Assembly (NCBI GenBank): GCA_037447655.1
Contig: JBBHKE010000402.1
Span: 1-64,000 of the forward strand
Source: Zygnema cylindricum
Lineage: Eukaryota; Streptophyta; Zygnematophyceae; Zygnematales; Zygnemataceae
Length of the DNA: 64,000 bases
Direction of reading: 5' to 3'
The notes under the pieces: generated by a model
The model's input: the letters and a program-made list of their open reading frames with translations, nothing else
The model's database searches: none
Told to the model about the DNA's origin: nothing
Program-made: the position numbers and the translations under genes
In this document: positions 42,396-54,060 of the stretch, one piece after another
Position numbering within the stretch: position 1 is the first letter of the stretch
How the letters are laid out: every line of letters starts with the position of its first letter

Positions 42396-43413
42396 GATTC
42401 CTCCTCACGTACCTGTGTCCAAAGAGCATTTTCCTTTCCTTTTGGAGGTTCAGAGATTGGCCTATTCTTTAACCAAAGTTCGGTTAGCTTAGAGCACTTC
42501 GCTATATAGTGCCTCGGTATTTTACACAAATGACTCAGCCCATTGAGAGCCCTTCGTCTAGACTCATCTAACTGATTTTTTTGCCACCCCCCTCTCTATT
42601 TTCCAAACGGTTTTCTGGGATCCTTGTTCCTCCAATAAGTCTCGGTAGCCAAGGCTTGCCCACTCTTTCCGCCCCTGCGGATCTCTATTGTATTCTCTCA
42701 AACGAGAATCATCTTCACCACAAAATTCCATATCCACATAGAGTCTGGAAAGTCTTGCACACAGTTGACTATATTCTCGAAAACATCAAGTAACTTCATA
42801 AGCAAACAATTGACCTTCATTTTTTATTAGTTTTTACCTGTCCAACACTCTCTAACTCCATGAAAAGTGTTGCGAGCTCATTACAAAAATCCAACATTTT
42901 CCCCTTTTGTATACATACGCATCTATTTTTTGATTTGCCGATTGGTGTTGCTGAATCGTACCACTTCAATACATCTCTATGAGAGCCACCCATAGATCGG
43001 ATGCCCTTTCTACTTGCAAATGAGGAGATGCAAATCATTGAGTAAGATGGCGGAGGATGAAGTGCTTTGCGGCCATATTGTTATGATTCCAGGTATCAAT
43101 ATCATTATTCTTTTTCCTTGGAATAGGCGACAATAATGCTTAACCGATTACTATAGGTGTGATAGTCTCCTTCTCTTTTCCTTTGTCCACCATCTCACCT
43201 TCCTATCTCTCCTCCGTTAGAGATGGATCAACATCTTTGGTGAATCTACTTCCTCCAAACACTAAAAGGATGACTAAACCAGATGGGCGCCTCACGCGTC
43301 CACTAACTATTCCCCAAAACCTTTTCTCACATAGAGCTCCTCTCATCATACTCTCCAACTATATAAAGCTGGTTCCATTAAAGATGGGCACCCTAGAGGG
43401 TAGACCCATAACT
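42396..43413 (-). pseudogene. Element V gag, minus strand
   Basis: Start MEVLELQVMGLPSRVPIFNG (ATG at 43433, in the LTR), then CEKRFWGIVSG, MAAKHFILRHLTQ, KRGKMLDFCNELATLFMELE, a shifted MWIWNFVVKMILV, and the knuckle region LCKIPRHYIAKC followed by WTQVREEE. That last block joins in sense to KFKEEDDDLLLNEM at 33222, on the other side of Z. This shows V was continuous before Z inserted. Confidence 0.75.
43399..43413 (-). promoter_or_regulatory. Half-tRNA primer-binding site of V (degenerate)
   Basis: Minus-strand AGTTATGGGTCTACC, 12 of 15 matches; all three differences are C-to-T or G-to-A transitions. Directly adjacent to the LTR end. Confidence 0.6.
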
Positions 43414-44447
43414 TGCAACTCTAAGACCTCCATACGCCCTCATAGTGGGCAGCTCACACGAGGCCCCTAGGATAACACTAACCCCTTGTGGTTTCAACAA
43501 GAATAAATGTCACCCTCGCAGACAATAACTCTGACCATCTTCATTGTGCTGAAGACATGACTTCCCTAGGTCGATAGCAAAAATAATGGCTTAATTTTCT
43601 CCCATGAGCAATAAGTTATGAAGGGTCAAAGTTGACCTTTTGTATAGAAGCACTCTAAGAGAGAGGCTACCTACCTAAGATTTTACTAAGTCCTAAACCC
43701 CTCTCTAAGCCCTTCACTACTAGAGTACAACACGAATAAAATCAGCGTATCGTTCAAAAAGGTACTGGTTTTGGAGTCTTTCTTTACGGCTATTATACGG
43801 CATGGCCAAAGAGTTATCATCTGTGAAATCTTTAATCGTTCTAAGATTCTCCAGAGATGCGCAAGAAAATAAGATGTCGCCACTTGTCCTTTGGAGTGGC
43901 GATGACCAAAAACCGCCAAAACACCCACTCTCGATATCGCCTTCTATCGTGGCCGTGCGATCAAAACCTACTTTTAATTCTAGCTGTTGAAACAAATGTG
44001 TGATATATTTGTTTCGTGCGATACCCTAATCCATACTATACACTATGTGTTATGAATTCGCTCATTCCATTAAATGAATTTCTCAACCCTTTTATGTTTA
44101 AATAATTTTCACACCCTATATATGTTAGCACTGGTCTTATACTATAGGACAAAGTTAACAGTTACTTTGATAGATCGTAGACTATAGGAAAAAGCTAACA
44201 ACTACTTTGACAAACGACAGGTACCACGATCAAATCCGGGGTTTGTTAACCATTTCGTAAATCTATCAAGATTGTGGTGCATGTCTCTCTAAACAGCTTA
44301 GGTAGCCATGGCTCTAGATGCCTCTCTAGCCTTTAGTGAATACAACAAGTGTGGGGGTTGGAGAGAGGAGTTAGAGACACACTGCCTATGCTGCTTTTTT
44401 GCTTTTATGTCACAATCTCAACCTATAAAATATCCAAATAAAACACT
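43414..44447 (-). mobile_element. 5' LTR of element V
   Basis: About 1.03 kb, minus-strand end ...GAGTTGCA. It contains the gag ATG 20 nt from its end, hairpin GAAACAAATG/TATTTGTTTC (43989-44015), a tRNA-like block with box B CGATCAAATCC (44228-44238), and the U3 hairpin region. The outer end near 44447 lacks a clean TGTTGAAA and abuts element U. Confidence 0.65.
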
Positions 44448-44449
44448 AT

Positions 44450-45585
44450 TTTCTTTAGTGTGGAAGTGATATGATGCTTTGGCAAAAGAGGTTACGGCAT
44501 GTGCATCTATATAGATTAAAGAAAATGAAGAAAAATCGAATAGTGGAAGGAATTACTCTTGGGGATGATGAGCCCTCAGATGATTGTAGTGGATGTGCCC
44601 AACGGAAGATTCATAGACTTCCATTTCCAAAGGCATCCACATTTATATGAAAGAAAGTATTGGATATAATTCATACTAATGTTAGGGAACTGCTAGGTAT
44701 GGTTCACTTGGGGGGAAAAGATGGATCTAACCATCACAGATGATTAGTCTAGATACATTAAGGTATAATTTCTCAAACATAAGACAGATGTATTAAGTTG
44801 TTTTAAAGATTATAAATTATGGAGTGAAAAAATACATGAAACCCCAATAAAAGAGATAAGAAGTGATAATGGGAAAGAATACACCTTAAGGGAATTTGAA
44901 GAATTTCTTAAAGAAGAAGGAATTCATCATGAAAAAACTATTCTTTATAATCATGAACAAAACAGAGTAGTACAAAGAGTGAATAGAACTCTAGGCGATA
45001 TGTCTAGAAGAATGCTAACTGATAAGAGGAAAGGATTGCAATTTTGGGCCGAGTCTATGAGCTACGCTAACTTCATCAAAAATAGAGTCATAACCTCAGC
45101 AAATAAGGAAGAAACTCCCTATGAGAGGTGGACAGGAAGAAAACCAAAATTTGTCTAGCTTAGAGTGTTCGAAAGTCAAGTCTACGGTTTAGATATCGAT
45201 AAGACAAAATGGAAATAAGAAGGAAGAGGGAAACCGGGATATCTTGTAGATAATGATGAGAGCACAAAAGGATACCGAGTTTATAATTTGAAAAGAGAGG
45301 TATAATTTTGGTAAAACACATAGTGGTGATAAATGATGGAAAGTCCATTAATCCATTCAAACATAATAAGAAAGTCAAAATAAAATTTAGACCGGATCAA
45401 CTTTTTGACGTTGACTTTGAAAATGAAGAGAAGGAAGATAAAGGAAAGGAAAAATCTGCACGTTTACCGAAGGAGACAGAGGAAAGAACAACATCCGAGA
45501 CAAAGCCCCAAATCGAAGTGAAAACAAATCAGGCACTTGATAAGATACCAAAATTGGGAGATAGGGGTGCTGAAAACCTTTAGAC
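44450..45585 (+). pseudogene. Element U: integrase-linker segment, duplicate copy 1
   Basis: Plus strand, truncated at the left inside the pre-integrase domain (LWQKRLRHVHLYRLKKMKKN), then CSGCAQRKIHRLPFPKA, IKEIRSDNGKEYTLREFEEF, NRVVQRVNRTLGDMSRRM, and the linker MVKHIVVINDGKSINPFKHN to GDRGAENL. The catalytic Glu region is changed (NGVVERVNR in copy 2 is NRVVQRVNR here). It duplicates 46207-47340; the 91-residue linker ORFs are identical. Confidence 0.8.
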
Positions 45586-48135
45586 ACTATATGGAAGATT
45601 GTGTCAAACTTGCACATCTTAGATTGAAAGATGGACAAGGAACCTCAAGGGATGGAGGAAAGAATAAGGCCTTCTTGACTAAAGTTGATGATGAGAAAAA
45701 GAGGAGGACGCGAATGAACAGGAAGAAGAGCTTGAGGAGCTTCTTCTCAATCCGAAAACCAATGAAAAGCATGTCGACGTTCCACGGAGACAAAAATGTG
45801 CTTTCGAAGGTAAGAGGGATCCACCCGAGGATGGGTGGATCATAGACTCAGGAGCCTCAATGCATATGTGTAAGGATAAGAGGTGGTTTACTAAATTGAG
45901 GAAGATCCTAACAGTTGAGATAGAATACGGAGATGGTAGAGTAGAAACCACTAGTGTTGTCAGATCTGTTGACCTAATTGTTATACTTGATGGAAAAACC
46001 TCAATTGTAAAGCTCTCAGATGTTCTTTACATTCCACAGCTTAGCAAAATCCTAGTCTTTACAACTGTCCTCGATGAAAAAAAGTTTGAAACAAGAACTA
46101 ACAAAGGAATTTTCATAACCAGTTTTGATAATGACGTCTATTTCATAGCTGAGAATGGTAGTGAGGAAATCTTTAGAACTGTACTCTGTAATAAAAAGAG
46201 TGTTTTTTACTCGTGTGCAAGTGATATGACGCTTTGGCACAAAAGGTTGGGATATGTGCATCTAGATAGATTAAAAAAAATGAAGAAAAATAGATTAGTG
46301 GATGGTATTACCATTGAGGACGATGAGACCTCCTATAAATGCAGTGGATGTGCCCAAGGGAAGATTCAAAGACTTCCATTCCCAAAGGCAACCACTTTTA
46401 GGAGAGAGAAAGTATTCGATTTAATTCACACTGATGTTTGGGGACCTGTTTTGTATACTTCATATAGAGGGAAGAGATGGATGCTGACCATCACAGATGA
46501 TTAGTCTAGATACACTAAGGTATACTTCCTCAGTTATAATTCAAAGGTATTAAGATGTTTCAAATAATACAAAGTATAGAGTGATAAAATACATGAAACC
46601 TCAATGAAAGAGATAAAAAGTGATAATGGGAAAAAATACACCTTAAGGGAATTTGAAGAATTTCTTAAAGAAGATGGAATTCATCATGAAAAAACTATTC
46701 TTTATAATCATGAACAAAACGGAGTAGTAGAAAGAGTGAATAGAACTCTAGGCGATATGTCTAGAAGTATGCTAACTGATAAGAGGAAAGGATTGCAGTT
46801 TTGGGCCGAGTCTATGAGCTACGCTAACTTCATCAAAAATAGAGTCATAACTTCTGCAAATAAGAAAGAAACTCTCTATGAGAGGTGGACAGGAAAAAAA
46901 CCAAAATTTGTCTAGCTTAGAGTGTTCGAAAGTCAAGTCTACGGTTTAGATACCGATAAAACAAAATGGAAATAAGAGGGAAGAGGGAAACCGGGATATC
47001 TTGTAGATAATGATGAGAGCACAAAAGGATACCGAGTTTATAATTTGAAAAGAGAGGTATAATTTTGGTAAAACACATAGTGGTGATAAATGATGGAAAG
47101 TCCATTAATCCATTCAAACATAATAAGAAAGTCAAAATAAAATTTAGACCGGATCAACTTTTTGACGTTGACTTTGAAAATGAAGAGAAGGAAGATAAAG
47201 GAAAGGAAAAATCTGCACGTTTACCGAAGGAGACAGAGGAAAGAACAACATCCGAGACAAAGCCCCAAATCGAAGTGAAAACAAATCAGGCACTTGATAA
47301 GATACCAAAATTGGGAGATAGGGGTGCTGAAAACCTTTAGAAACAATATCCAAGGATGCCTTCTATACCGGCATCAGATTTTGAAAAGGGAAAAAGTAGC
47401 AAACGACTTCAAAAAAGACAAGTGAATATTCAACTTACAAAGATGTCTCACCCAGATGAACCTCAGACATACTTAGAGGCCATAAACACCCGATGAAGTA
47501 GCTAGTAGATAGTTGCCATAAATGAGGAAATGGCTTCCATAATGGAAGCCAATACATGGGAGTTGGTAGATTGTCCACCCAACCGAAAACCGATTGGAAG
47601 TAAGTGGGTTTCGAAGCTTAAACTAAACCTATATAATACCATTGAAAGATACAAGGCTAAGATGGTTACTAAAGGCTATACTCAAAAAGAAGGCATTAAC
47701 TGTGAAGAAACCTTTGCACCTGTAGTCAGATTTCCTTCTCTTACAAATCCTCTTAAGTTTAGCCGCAGCATAGGATATGGAAATACACCTGATGGATATT
47801 AAAACCGCCTTCTTACAGCGAGAGTTGGAAGAAGAAATTTACATGAGACAAAGAAGAAATTTACATGAGACGACCAGAAGGATTTGTGGAAAGTGGGGAA
47901 GAAAGCAAGGTATGCAAACTAATAAACTCACTTTATGGCCTTAAGCAAGCCTCGCGATAGTGGAATATAAAGCTGGACGATTTTTTGACCGGTTTAGGGT
48001 ATATCATAATTAGTTCAGATCACTCCATTAATTTATTTGAGGATGAGAACGATTGATACCTATTGCTATTTATTTAGATGATTTCTTAGTCTTAAGCAAG
48101 TCCGTAGATAAGATTAACAAACTAATACACGATCT
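45585..48135 (+). pseudogene. Element U: gag end, protease, integrase, linker, RT start
   Basis: Begins in the zinc knuckle (RHYMEDCVKLAHLRLKDGQG). Protease follows (IIDSGASMHMCKDKRWFTKL, 45835 on, intact DSGAS, then LSDVLYIPQLSKIL), pre-integrase LWHKRLGYVHLDRL...KCSGCAQGK, integrase HTDVWGP, IKSDNGKKYTL, NGVVERVNRTL with a stop at 46502, and the linker (47065-47340). RT begins MASIMEANTWELVDCPP and continues EGINCEETFAPVVRF, then frameshifted LYGLKQAS and YLDDFLVLSKSVDKIN (48076). Ends at an inverted junction with T near 48135. No LTR or primer site is visible. Confidence 0.8.
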
Positions 48136-48600
48136 TTGAAGCCAATTTGACACCCACTAAGTTCCTCATAAAATCTACATCTTCTGAACTCATATTTTTA
48201 TCCGTGATATTTACCCCATTTTCTGAACTTTCCTCACTCTCTCCCTTGAAATTTTTTCTACTATTACTTTCTATTTTTATTCCCAAAAAATATTTCTCAT
48301 CCCCTAAACCTTTAATCAAATATTCCTCTTCTCCCCTATCTTTTGGAGCCCCCCCTAGATTTACATCTCCCCTTTATTCTGAATTCGTTGAAGTCTCGCT
48401 TTCCCACTAGTTTTCTGATTCTAAAATATCTATGAAATTATCCTCATTATTTTTATTTTTCCCTTTTTCAATTATGGATCCTAGATCTGACTTTCTCATT
48501 TCCAAGTCATAAACTCTACACTCCTTCACATCCTCAAATACCTCCTCTCTCTTTACTCCCCTTATACCTTAAATAGCACACTGTTGTTTTCGTGGAATTT
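48136..48600 (-). pseudogene. Element T: pol/linker fragment, minus strand
   Basis: Minus-strand frames show CRVYDLEMRKSDLGS (integrase C-terminus/linker-like) and then IKGLGDEKYFLGIKIES, which resembles the RT thumb motif KDLGEAKYILGIQMER, followed by acidic Ser/Glu-rich sequence. The order suggests a rearranged or deleted pol. Confidence 0.45.
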
Positions 48601-49741
48601 CTGTATGTTTTTCTCTCCTCCCCATTCTACATGTGAAAAATCTCCAAAATCTCATCCTTTTTCTCCTCTTCTCCTTCTTCCTCCTCATTCACATTCTAAC
48701 TTCTAATTTCTTCTAAACAAGGACACTTCTTTAGAAAGTGACCCAGTTCCCTATAAAAGAAGCAAATCCCTCTTTTAAAAACTCCCATTTTTTTTCCTCT
48801 CCCTCTCTTTCCAACAAAGTTCCAATAATTTTTACGTTTGTACTTCTTCCTCTCATCACGCTTCCACCAATCACCATCATTCCTCTCTTCACGCTTCCGC
48901 CAATCACTATCATTCCTCTTATCACACTTCCGCCAGTCACCACCGGCTTTCAGTGCATTCACCTTGTTACTTCCCTTACGAAGCTCCAAAGTGATTTCCC
49001 TCACAAGAATCATCCCCATGGTAATGCTCAAAGTCCATGAGGAGCAATCCATTTTCTGCATATGGTAAATTATGTCTTCGTACTCATCTGGATGTTTTAT
49101 AATTAGGTTGTTAATCTTTCTTTCCTCACATTCTCCATATCCCACATTATTAAGTTCAAAATATAATGCAGCAATATCATTGCAAAACTCTATTATGCTG
49201 CCGCCTTTATAAACATAGGCCTCTATTTTCGTTTTACTAATTGGTGGCTCTCTATAGTTTCACTCTTATAAATCTGAATCAATATTTCCTAGATTTCTGA
49301 AGACTTGGTTAGTTTTAAAAGAGTGATAGCTATGGACTTAAACACGTATCTAAGCATGAGATATTTTGTTATAGTGTTTTTATGCTCCCAATTTTTTTAT
49401 CAGTTTCTTCAGTTTTAGTTATAACCCCTACAAGTGGAATTGTAGCCGAGAGCCTAGCTCCCCTCACCATAGGTGTTCTTTTTCCCTTCTCCCCTTTTCC
49501 CTCTTCTATGGCAATGATTTTCTCTTCACCATCCGTTGCATCTGAACTCCGGTTGGTTTTCAAGGAAGCCCTAGATGAATCTCCATAGTGAGTTTCACCA
49601 AAGCGTGGTGGCGAACACCTCACCTCTCGTGAAACAATTCCCAATAAGTGCTTTTCGAAAAGAAATCCCTCCATCGTAAACTCCCAATAAGTGAAGTCTG
49701 TTCCATCAAACATAGGCATCTTAGATGGTGGGCCCATAACC
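48600..49741 (-). pseudogene. Element T gag, minus strand
   Basis: Start MEPIEFQVMGPPSKMPMF (ATG 49761, in the LTR), FTYWEFTMEGFLFEKHLLGI, an open 131-codon block to 49369; a degraded centre; then 49145-48696 open: HPDEYEDIIYHMQKMD, MGMILVREITLELRKGSNKV. Next come three tandem copies of a 10-residue unit (GDWRKCDKRND, SDWRKREERND, GDWWKRDERKK) and the knuckle CFFYRELGHFLKKC, with Tyr for the second Cys. The basic repeats probably are the nucleic-acid-binding tail. Confidence 0.75.
49727..49741 (-). promoter_or_regulatory. Half-tRNA primer-binding site of T
   Basis: Minus-strand GGTTATGGGCCCACC, an exact match to the complement of the initiator tRNA-Met anticodon arm, following LTR end ...GAATTTCA. 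Confidence 0.8.
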
Positions 49742-50921
49742 TGAAATTCTATGGGTTCCATTCCCCCACATAATTCGCATATCCAAAGAACCTTATATAG
49801 ATAGTGCCGACTCTAAGTTCATACAAACCCAAATGACTCACACCCTATTAGTCAAAACCCTAATACAAATTCACCCTTGTGAAATAAGACTTTTTGTGTG
49901 CTCCGTTCTCCCCACTGAATGCAAAGTTAGAATATTGATTTGGATAATATCCCCCACTTTGACTTTCCCTTAGAAATGCAGCCACCTTGGCATGAAAAAA
50001 CTCTGACCCAATACACCCTTGTGTAGCGTGGACTCTTTTGAGTCCGCACCAAAAAAAATTACTGAAAATGGTCAACTAAATGAGTTGATATTAAATGGCA
50101 AAGTATGTTTTTTTATACAGATGCTCTCTAAGAGAGAGGTGGCTACCTACTAAAATAATCTAAGTCCTAAAACCCCTCTCTAAGCCCCCTAGTATTGAGG
50201 TAAGAATCAATCATATGACTGTTCCTTACATAAAGTATAGGTGTCAGAGTTCTTTCTATACTTTCCTCGTACGGCATCGTTATAATGTGACAATTTTCAA
50301 ATCCAGACTTGTCATCGCGTGTTCTGAAGATCGCGCAATCCTCCAGGATATTGCCACGTGTTATCCGGAGTGGCGGCGCTCGAAAACTCCAAGGCGACCA
50401 TTCCGAGGTCCTGGCTCGCACCGCGATCGTCGATTCAAATCGACTTTTTGTCCTGACCGTTGAAATAAATGTTCGCAACATTTATTTCTTGCTGTATATA
50501 AAGTACAGCAGGTTTTATGCTTGAAGGTTCTAATGTAGCAGTTAAATGGAATCTTTGGCGTGTGTGAATCTAAATATTTATGGTACCCAATATAGTTCAG
50601 CATCGGCCTTAGATAATAGTATAAAGCTAACATCTGCGGGTGATTTAACGGACTTTAGGTTCCAAGATCGAATTGTGGGTCCGTCAAATCCCTTTTGATA
50701 AATCTACTCAGATTCTACTACTTGTCACTCTAGATAGCTTAGGCAGCCATGACTCTAGCTCCGTCTCTAGCCTTCAATTACTACTGTAAGTGTGGGGGTT
50801 AAAGAGAGGAGTTAGAGGCAGACTGCCTCCGCTCTTTTTCTATTTCAACCGAGAAAAATTTCTAAAGGAATAACATTGTTAGCTACACAATACAAACCGA
50901 GAAAATACATACATTTCAACA
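49742..50921 (-). mobile_element. 5' LTR of element T
   Basis: 1180 bp, minus-strand TGTTGAAATGTATG...GAATTTCA; collinear with the plus-strand LTR at 10543-11646. It carries an 11-bp perfect hairpin (50462-50488) and the decayed tRNA-like block at about 50605-50680. To its right, CTAGAAAATTTAC (minus strand) resembles the end of a copia internal region, so another element may once have adjoined. Confidence 0.75.
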
Positions 50922-51840
50922 TCTTTTGTAAATTTTCTAGTATTTTGCGTAATAGTACCTCTACACTTTACATGGGAACAATAACCAAAGCGTGACTTGG
51001 GTTGCTCACTTGATTGAAATTGTATTTCCTCACTTGTAGGTTGAGGCATCAATTGAGCTTAAATGCCACTTCCGTACCTATGCTCGAGAGTTGAGCAAGT
51101 CCAACATTTTGTGTGGTTGGTGACACAAACATACATTTGGTTCAAAAAACTCAACTTACATTCGCTTCAAACATGTAACACTATTTGCACCACTTTCTTG
51201 AATCATCCTTACTTGAAAACAAGACATGTAGAACTTTCACCTCTTTTTTGGTGAACCGCTTCTAGTTTAAAAGTTACCCGGTCGTTGTTGTTAAGAACAT
51301 TAATACTGCCTCACAAAGATGCTCACAACAAAAATGCATCTTACATCAAAAGCTTAAATAAATATTTTTACAAATTAAAATACTCTAATATCATAATACA
51401 ACATGTCGACCAAATATGAATATTTTCCGCCAAAGCTTTATTAATAAAAACCTCCCTTCATCTCTACTTTTTGCTCACTTAGACATATATCTTAAGTCTT
51501 ACACTATATCTTAAGTCTTACACTTCCTCTTTCTTTATTTCTTCACTCCATACACTCTTATGTATCTCTCTCAAACACATGATGCATCTCTGCACACTGC
51601 ATACAAAATACATTGAAACATTGACTGATATACCTTCCTAAAACCGACAACTAACGACCTTTTACACCACTAGTCGAAAACAAACAAGGGCGCTGAAGTC
51701 CACATGCAAACGTGCGCCTAACAAAAAAATTCAAGCGCCGAAGCAAAATGGCGTGCACTAAAACGAACATATCTAAAGACAACGCCTTAAATAACATACT
51801 TGAGGTACTAGACAATACAAAATAGTCAAAACCTAAATTG
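50922..51840. other. Mostly unrecognised stretch
   Basis: The first ~60 bp resemble the 3' internal end of a minus-strand copia element. The rest has no domain-bearing ORF and no repeat seen elsewhere in the window. Confidence 0.35.
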
Positions 51841-52730
51841 TAGTGTTGTGTTTCAGTAAGGATTTGCCGATAACTGATATGCATCTTTTTTCGGGTAGCC
51901 AATAATCGATATATTGGTACGATATATCGCTATTGGTGTTATCGCCGATAAATAACCGATATTTATTGGTTATTATTAGCGATAACTTTGATATCGATAC
52001 TTATCGGCAATAAATGTACGGACTTTACAGATAAATGTACGGCCTGTTCACTCAACTTTACGTGTTATTCCCCCGACGCGCCTTACTTATTACTCTTATC
52101 TACTGAGGTGCATACCAATCAGATCATTTGTACAAGCCGAAAGTACAGTAGCAGTCATAAGATATATACGTTGTTAGTACGGCTTTAGCTAAAACGATGT
52201 ACCTTTCACATCTGACACCATGGCTTTGTCCTATTCTTCCTTGGGATCCATTCAAAACCTGCCACATTTCAATCCGTCGGCTTTTTTGGCATAAGCTGCC
52301 AAAAGAGCCACTCCGGGATGTCGGCGCTCACGCTGGCTGTCCGCTCGTAATTTCTTATTGAAAGTCGTCCGTTCGATTTCGGCGGCGCGCAGAATGTTCT
52401 TTTGTGTCCGTTGTACTTTGCATCGTCATCCTTTTACCGTTTTATAATCCTCAGTTTGTCGTTACATTGCCGTACGTTCCCGTAAAATTTATTTTCAGTT
52501 AAACGGCCAAAAGTACTACAATGTGCAACATACTTTTTCGTCAAAGTTTGTACTTTGTCGTAAAAAACCATATATTTCTTGTAAATTTCCCGTTTAGTTT
52601 ACCGGAGAGATAGTAATCCAGACAGAAAGTACAAAAAGTACGGATATATCATGACCTATGACCATTTGATAACAGATAACTATCGGTATCAGTGTTATCG
52701 TGATATTTTTTTTACCGCTACACAACACTA
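51841..52730. mobile_element. hAT-like MITE D (890 bp)
   Basis: Perfect 11-bp terminal inverted repeats TAGTGTTGTGT / ACACAACACTA. Flanks CTAAATTG (51833-51840) and GTTAATTG (52731-52738) match 6 of 8, fitting an old 8-bp target duplication. Both termini contain CCGATA/TATCGG-rich sequence as in element C at 6476-6964. No transposase ORF. Confidence 0.65.
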
Positions 52731-53169
52731 GTTAATTGAACCACCAAACATAAATAATCTATGTGCTAGCTGGTAATGAACCACCGTACATTGAACTAAC
52801 CAAAGGAACTCTGATGCAAATAGCAATACCATACACAATTATCGAATCTCGCCACGCGAACCAAAACGTGAACAAATCTTTGGACGACCGATTCTGCATA
52901 TCATAGTAAAACATGATTTCGGGTGATCCGTCGATTCTCCCTAAAATCCTAAGAGGTGTGAGTGTGGTCGTGGTCATTAGTCTTGGTCACGATCGCTTCC
53001 GTGGTCGTGGTCGAGGTCACTATCGTGGTTGTTGTCATGGTTGTTGTCGTGGTAGTTATTTGACATCTATCGTCTATTTTGGGTTGACATCATTTTCCGA
53101 TATTAGTACTTTTTGTAACGATTAAGACGGGTTCAACAAAGCGGACCAAGTGTATTTGTCTTTTCTCAA
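52731..53169. other. Unrecognised stretch with GTGGTCGTGGTC repeat
   Basis: A short tandem GTGGTC/GTGGTT repeat (about 52960-53055) keeps a frame open that reads FRGRGRGHYRGCCHGCC. Low complexity explains it; no gene supported. Confidence 0.35.
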
Positions 53170-53220
53170 TTCTTCAAAGTTCCATTAAAGATTGGTACCC
53201 TAGAGGGTGGGCCCCTAACC
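53170..53220 (-). pseudogene. Copia gag N-terminal stub with half-tRNA primer site
   Basis: Minus-strand ATG at 53240 (in the LTR, 20 nt from its end), then the primer site GGTTAGGGGCCCACC (53206-53220, 14 of 15) and GPPSRVPIFNGT-like codons until about 53178. Confidence 0.55.
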
Positions 53221-54060
53221 TGAAACTCTGAGACCTCCATAAGTCCTCAGAGTGGATAGCTTCCGAGAAGCCTATAGGATAACCCTGACCCCTTCGTGTT
53301 TCAGCAAAAAAAACTGCCACCATGGCAGACAATAACTCTGACCACCTTCACCTCTGTAAAGGCAAGACTCCCATGAGTCGATAGCAAAAAGAATCTTTGA
53401 ATTTGCTCCCCTGAGCAGTAAGTTATGGAGGGTCAAAGTTGACCTTTTGTACAAAAGCTCTCTGGGAGAGAGGATCCTATCTCCTAATTTTTCTAAGTCC
53501 TATCTCTCTCATAGACTCTATCTACTGATGAACGAAGCCAATCAGATTACAGTTCCGTACACAAAAGTACAGCTGCCGGTGTACTTTCTGTACGGACACT
53601 GTACGACATGGCCTAAATGTCGACACGTGGTATGTTGGGATTCGCTCCCTTAATCCTCGGAGATGCCGCGATCCAATGTCATTCCGCCATGTGTCATCCA
53701 ATGTGGCGATGACCAAAAACAGCCGAAATCCTCTTCCGCGATCTCGGCGTTAATTCTGGCCGTCGGATTAAATTCACATTTAATCGTAGCCGTAATAAAT
53801 ATATGCGCGGTATTCGTTTCACTAAAGAAATAAATGCGCGGTATTGGTTTCTTATCCGTACTGTAATCCGTACTTTTACATAACTAGATATATGTCTCCC
53901 GTAAACAGTTTCTGTTAAATGAACTATCCCACGTATGAATGTTTAATTAAATATCAAACCATATAGTACGTAACACTAGTTAATGACTTATCGGCTAAGG
54001 CTACCGGCTACCGGCTGCCTGCCGTCCGGTAGGTACCAGGATCAAATCCTGTGGCCGGCA
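53221..54060 (-). mobile_element. 5' LTR (minus strand), left arm of an LTR palindrome
   Basis: Minus-strand end ...GAGTTTCA at 53221. It shows the U5 block (GACTCATGGGAGTC), the R/U3 border, the GTAC-rich enhancer-like part, and the tRNA-like block 53981-54060 with box B GGATCAAATCC (54039-54049). The outer U3 end is lost at the junction with the opposite LTR. Confidence 0.65.

Noticed and set aside
52913-53125. Small RGG-like protein (FRGRGRGHYRG)
   Set aside because: Explained by a GTGGTCGTGG simple repeat; no intron or promoter context.
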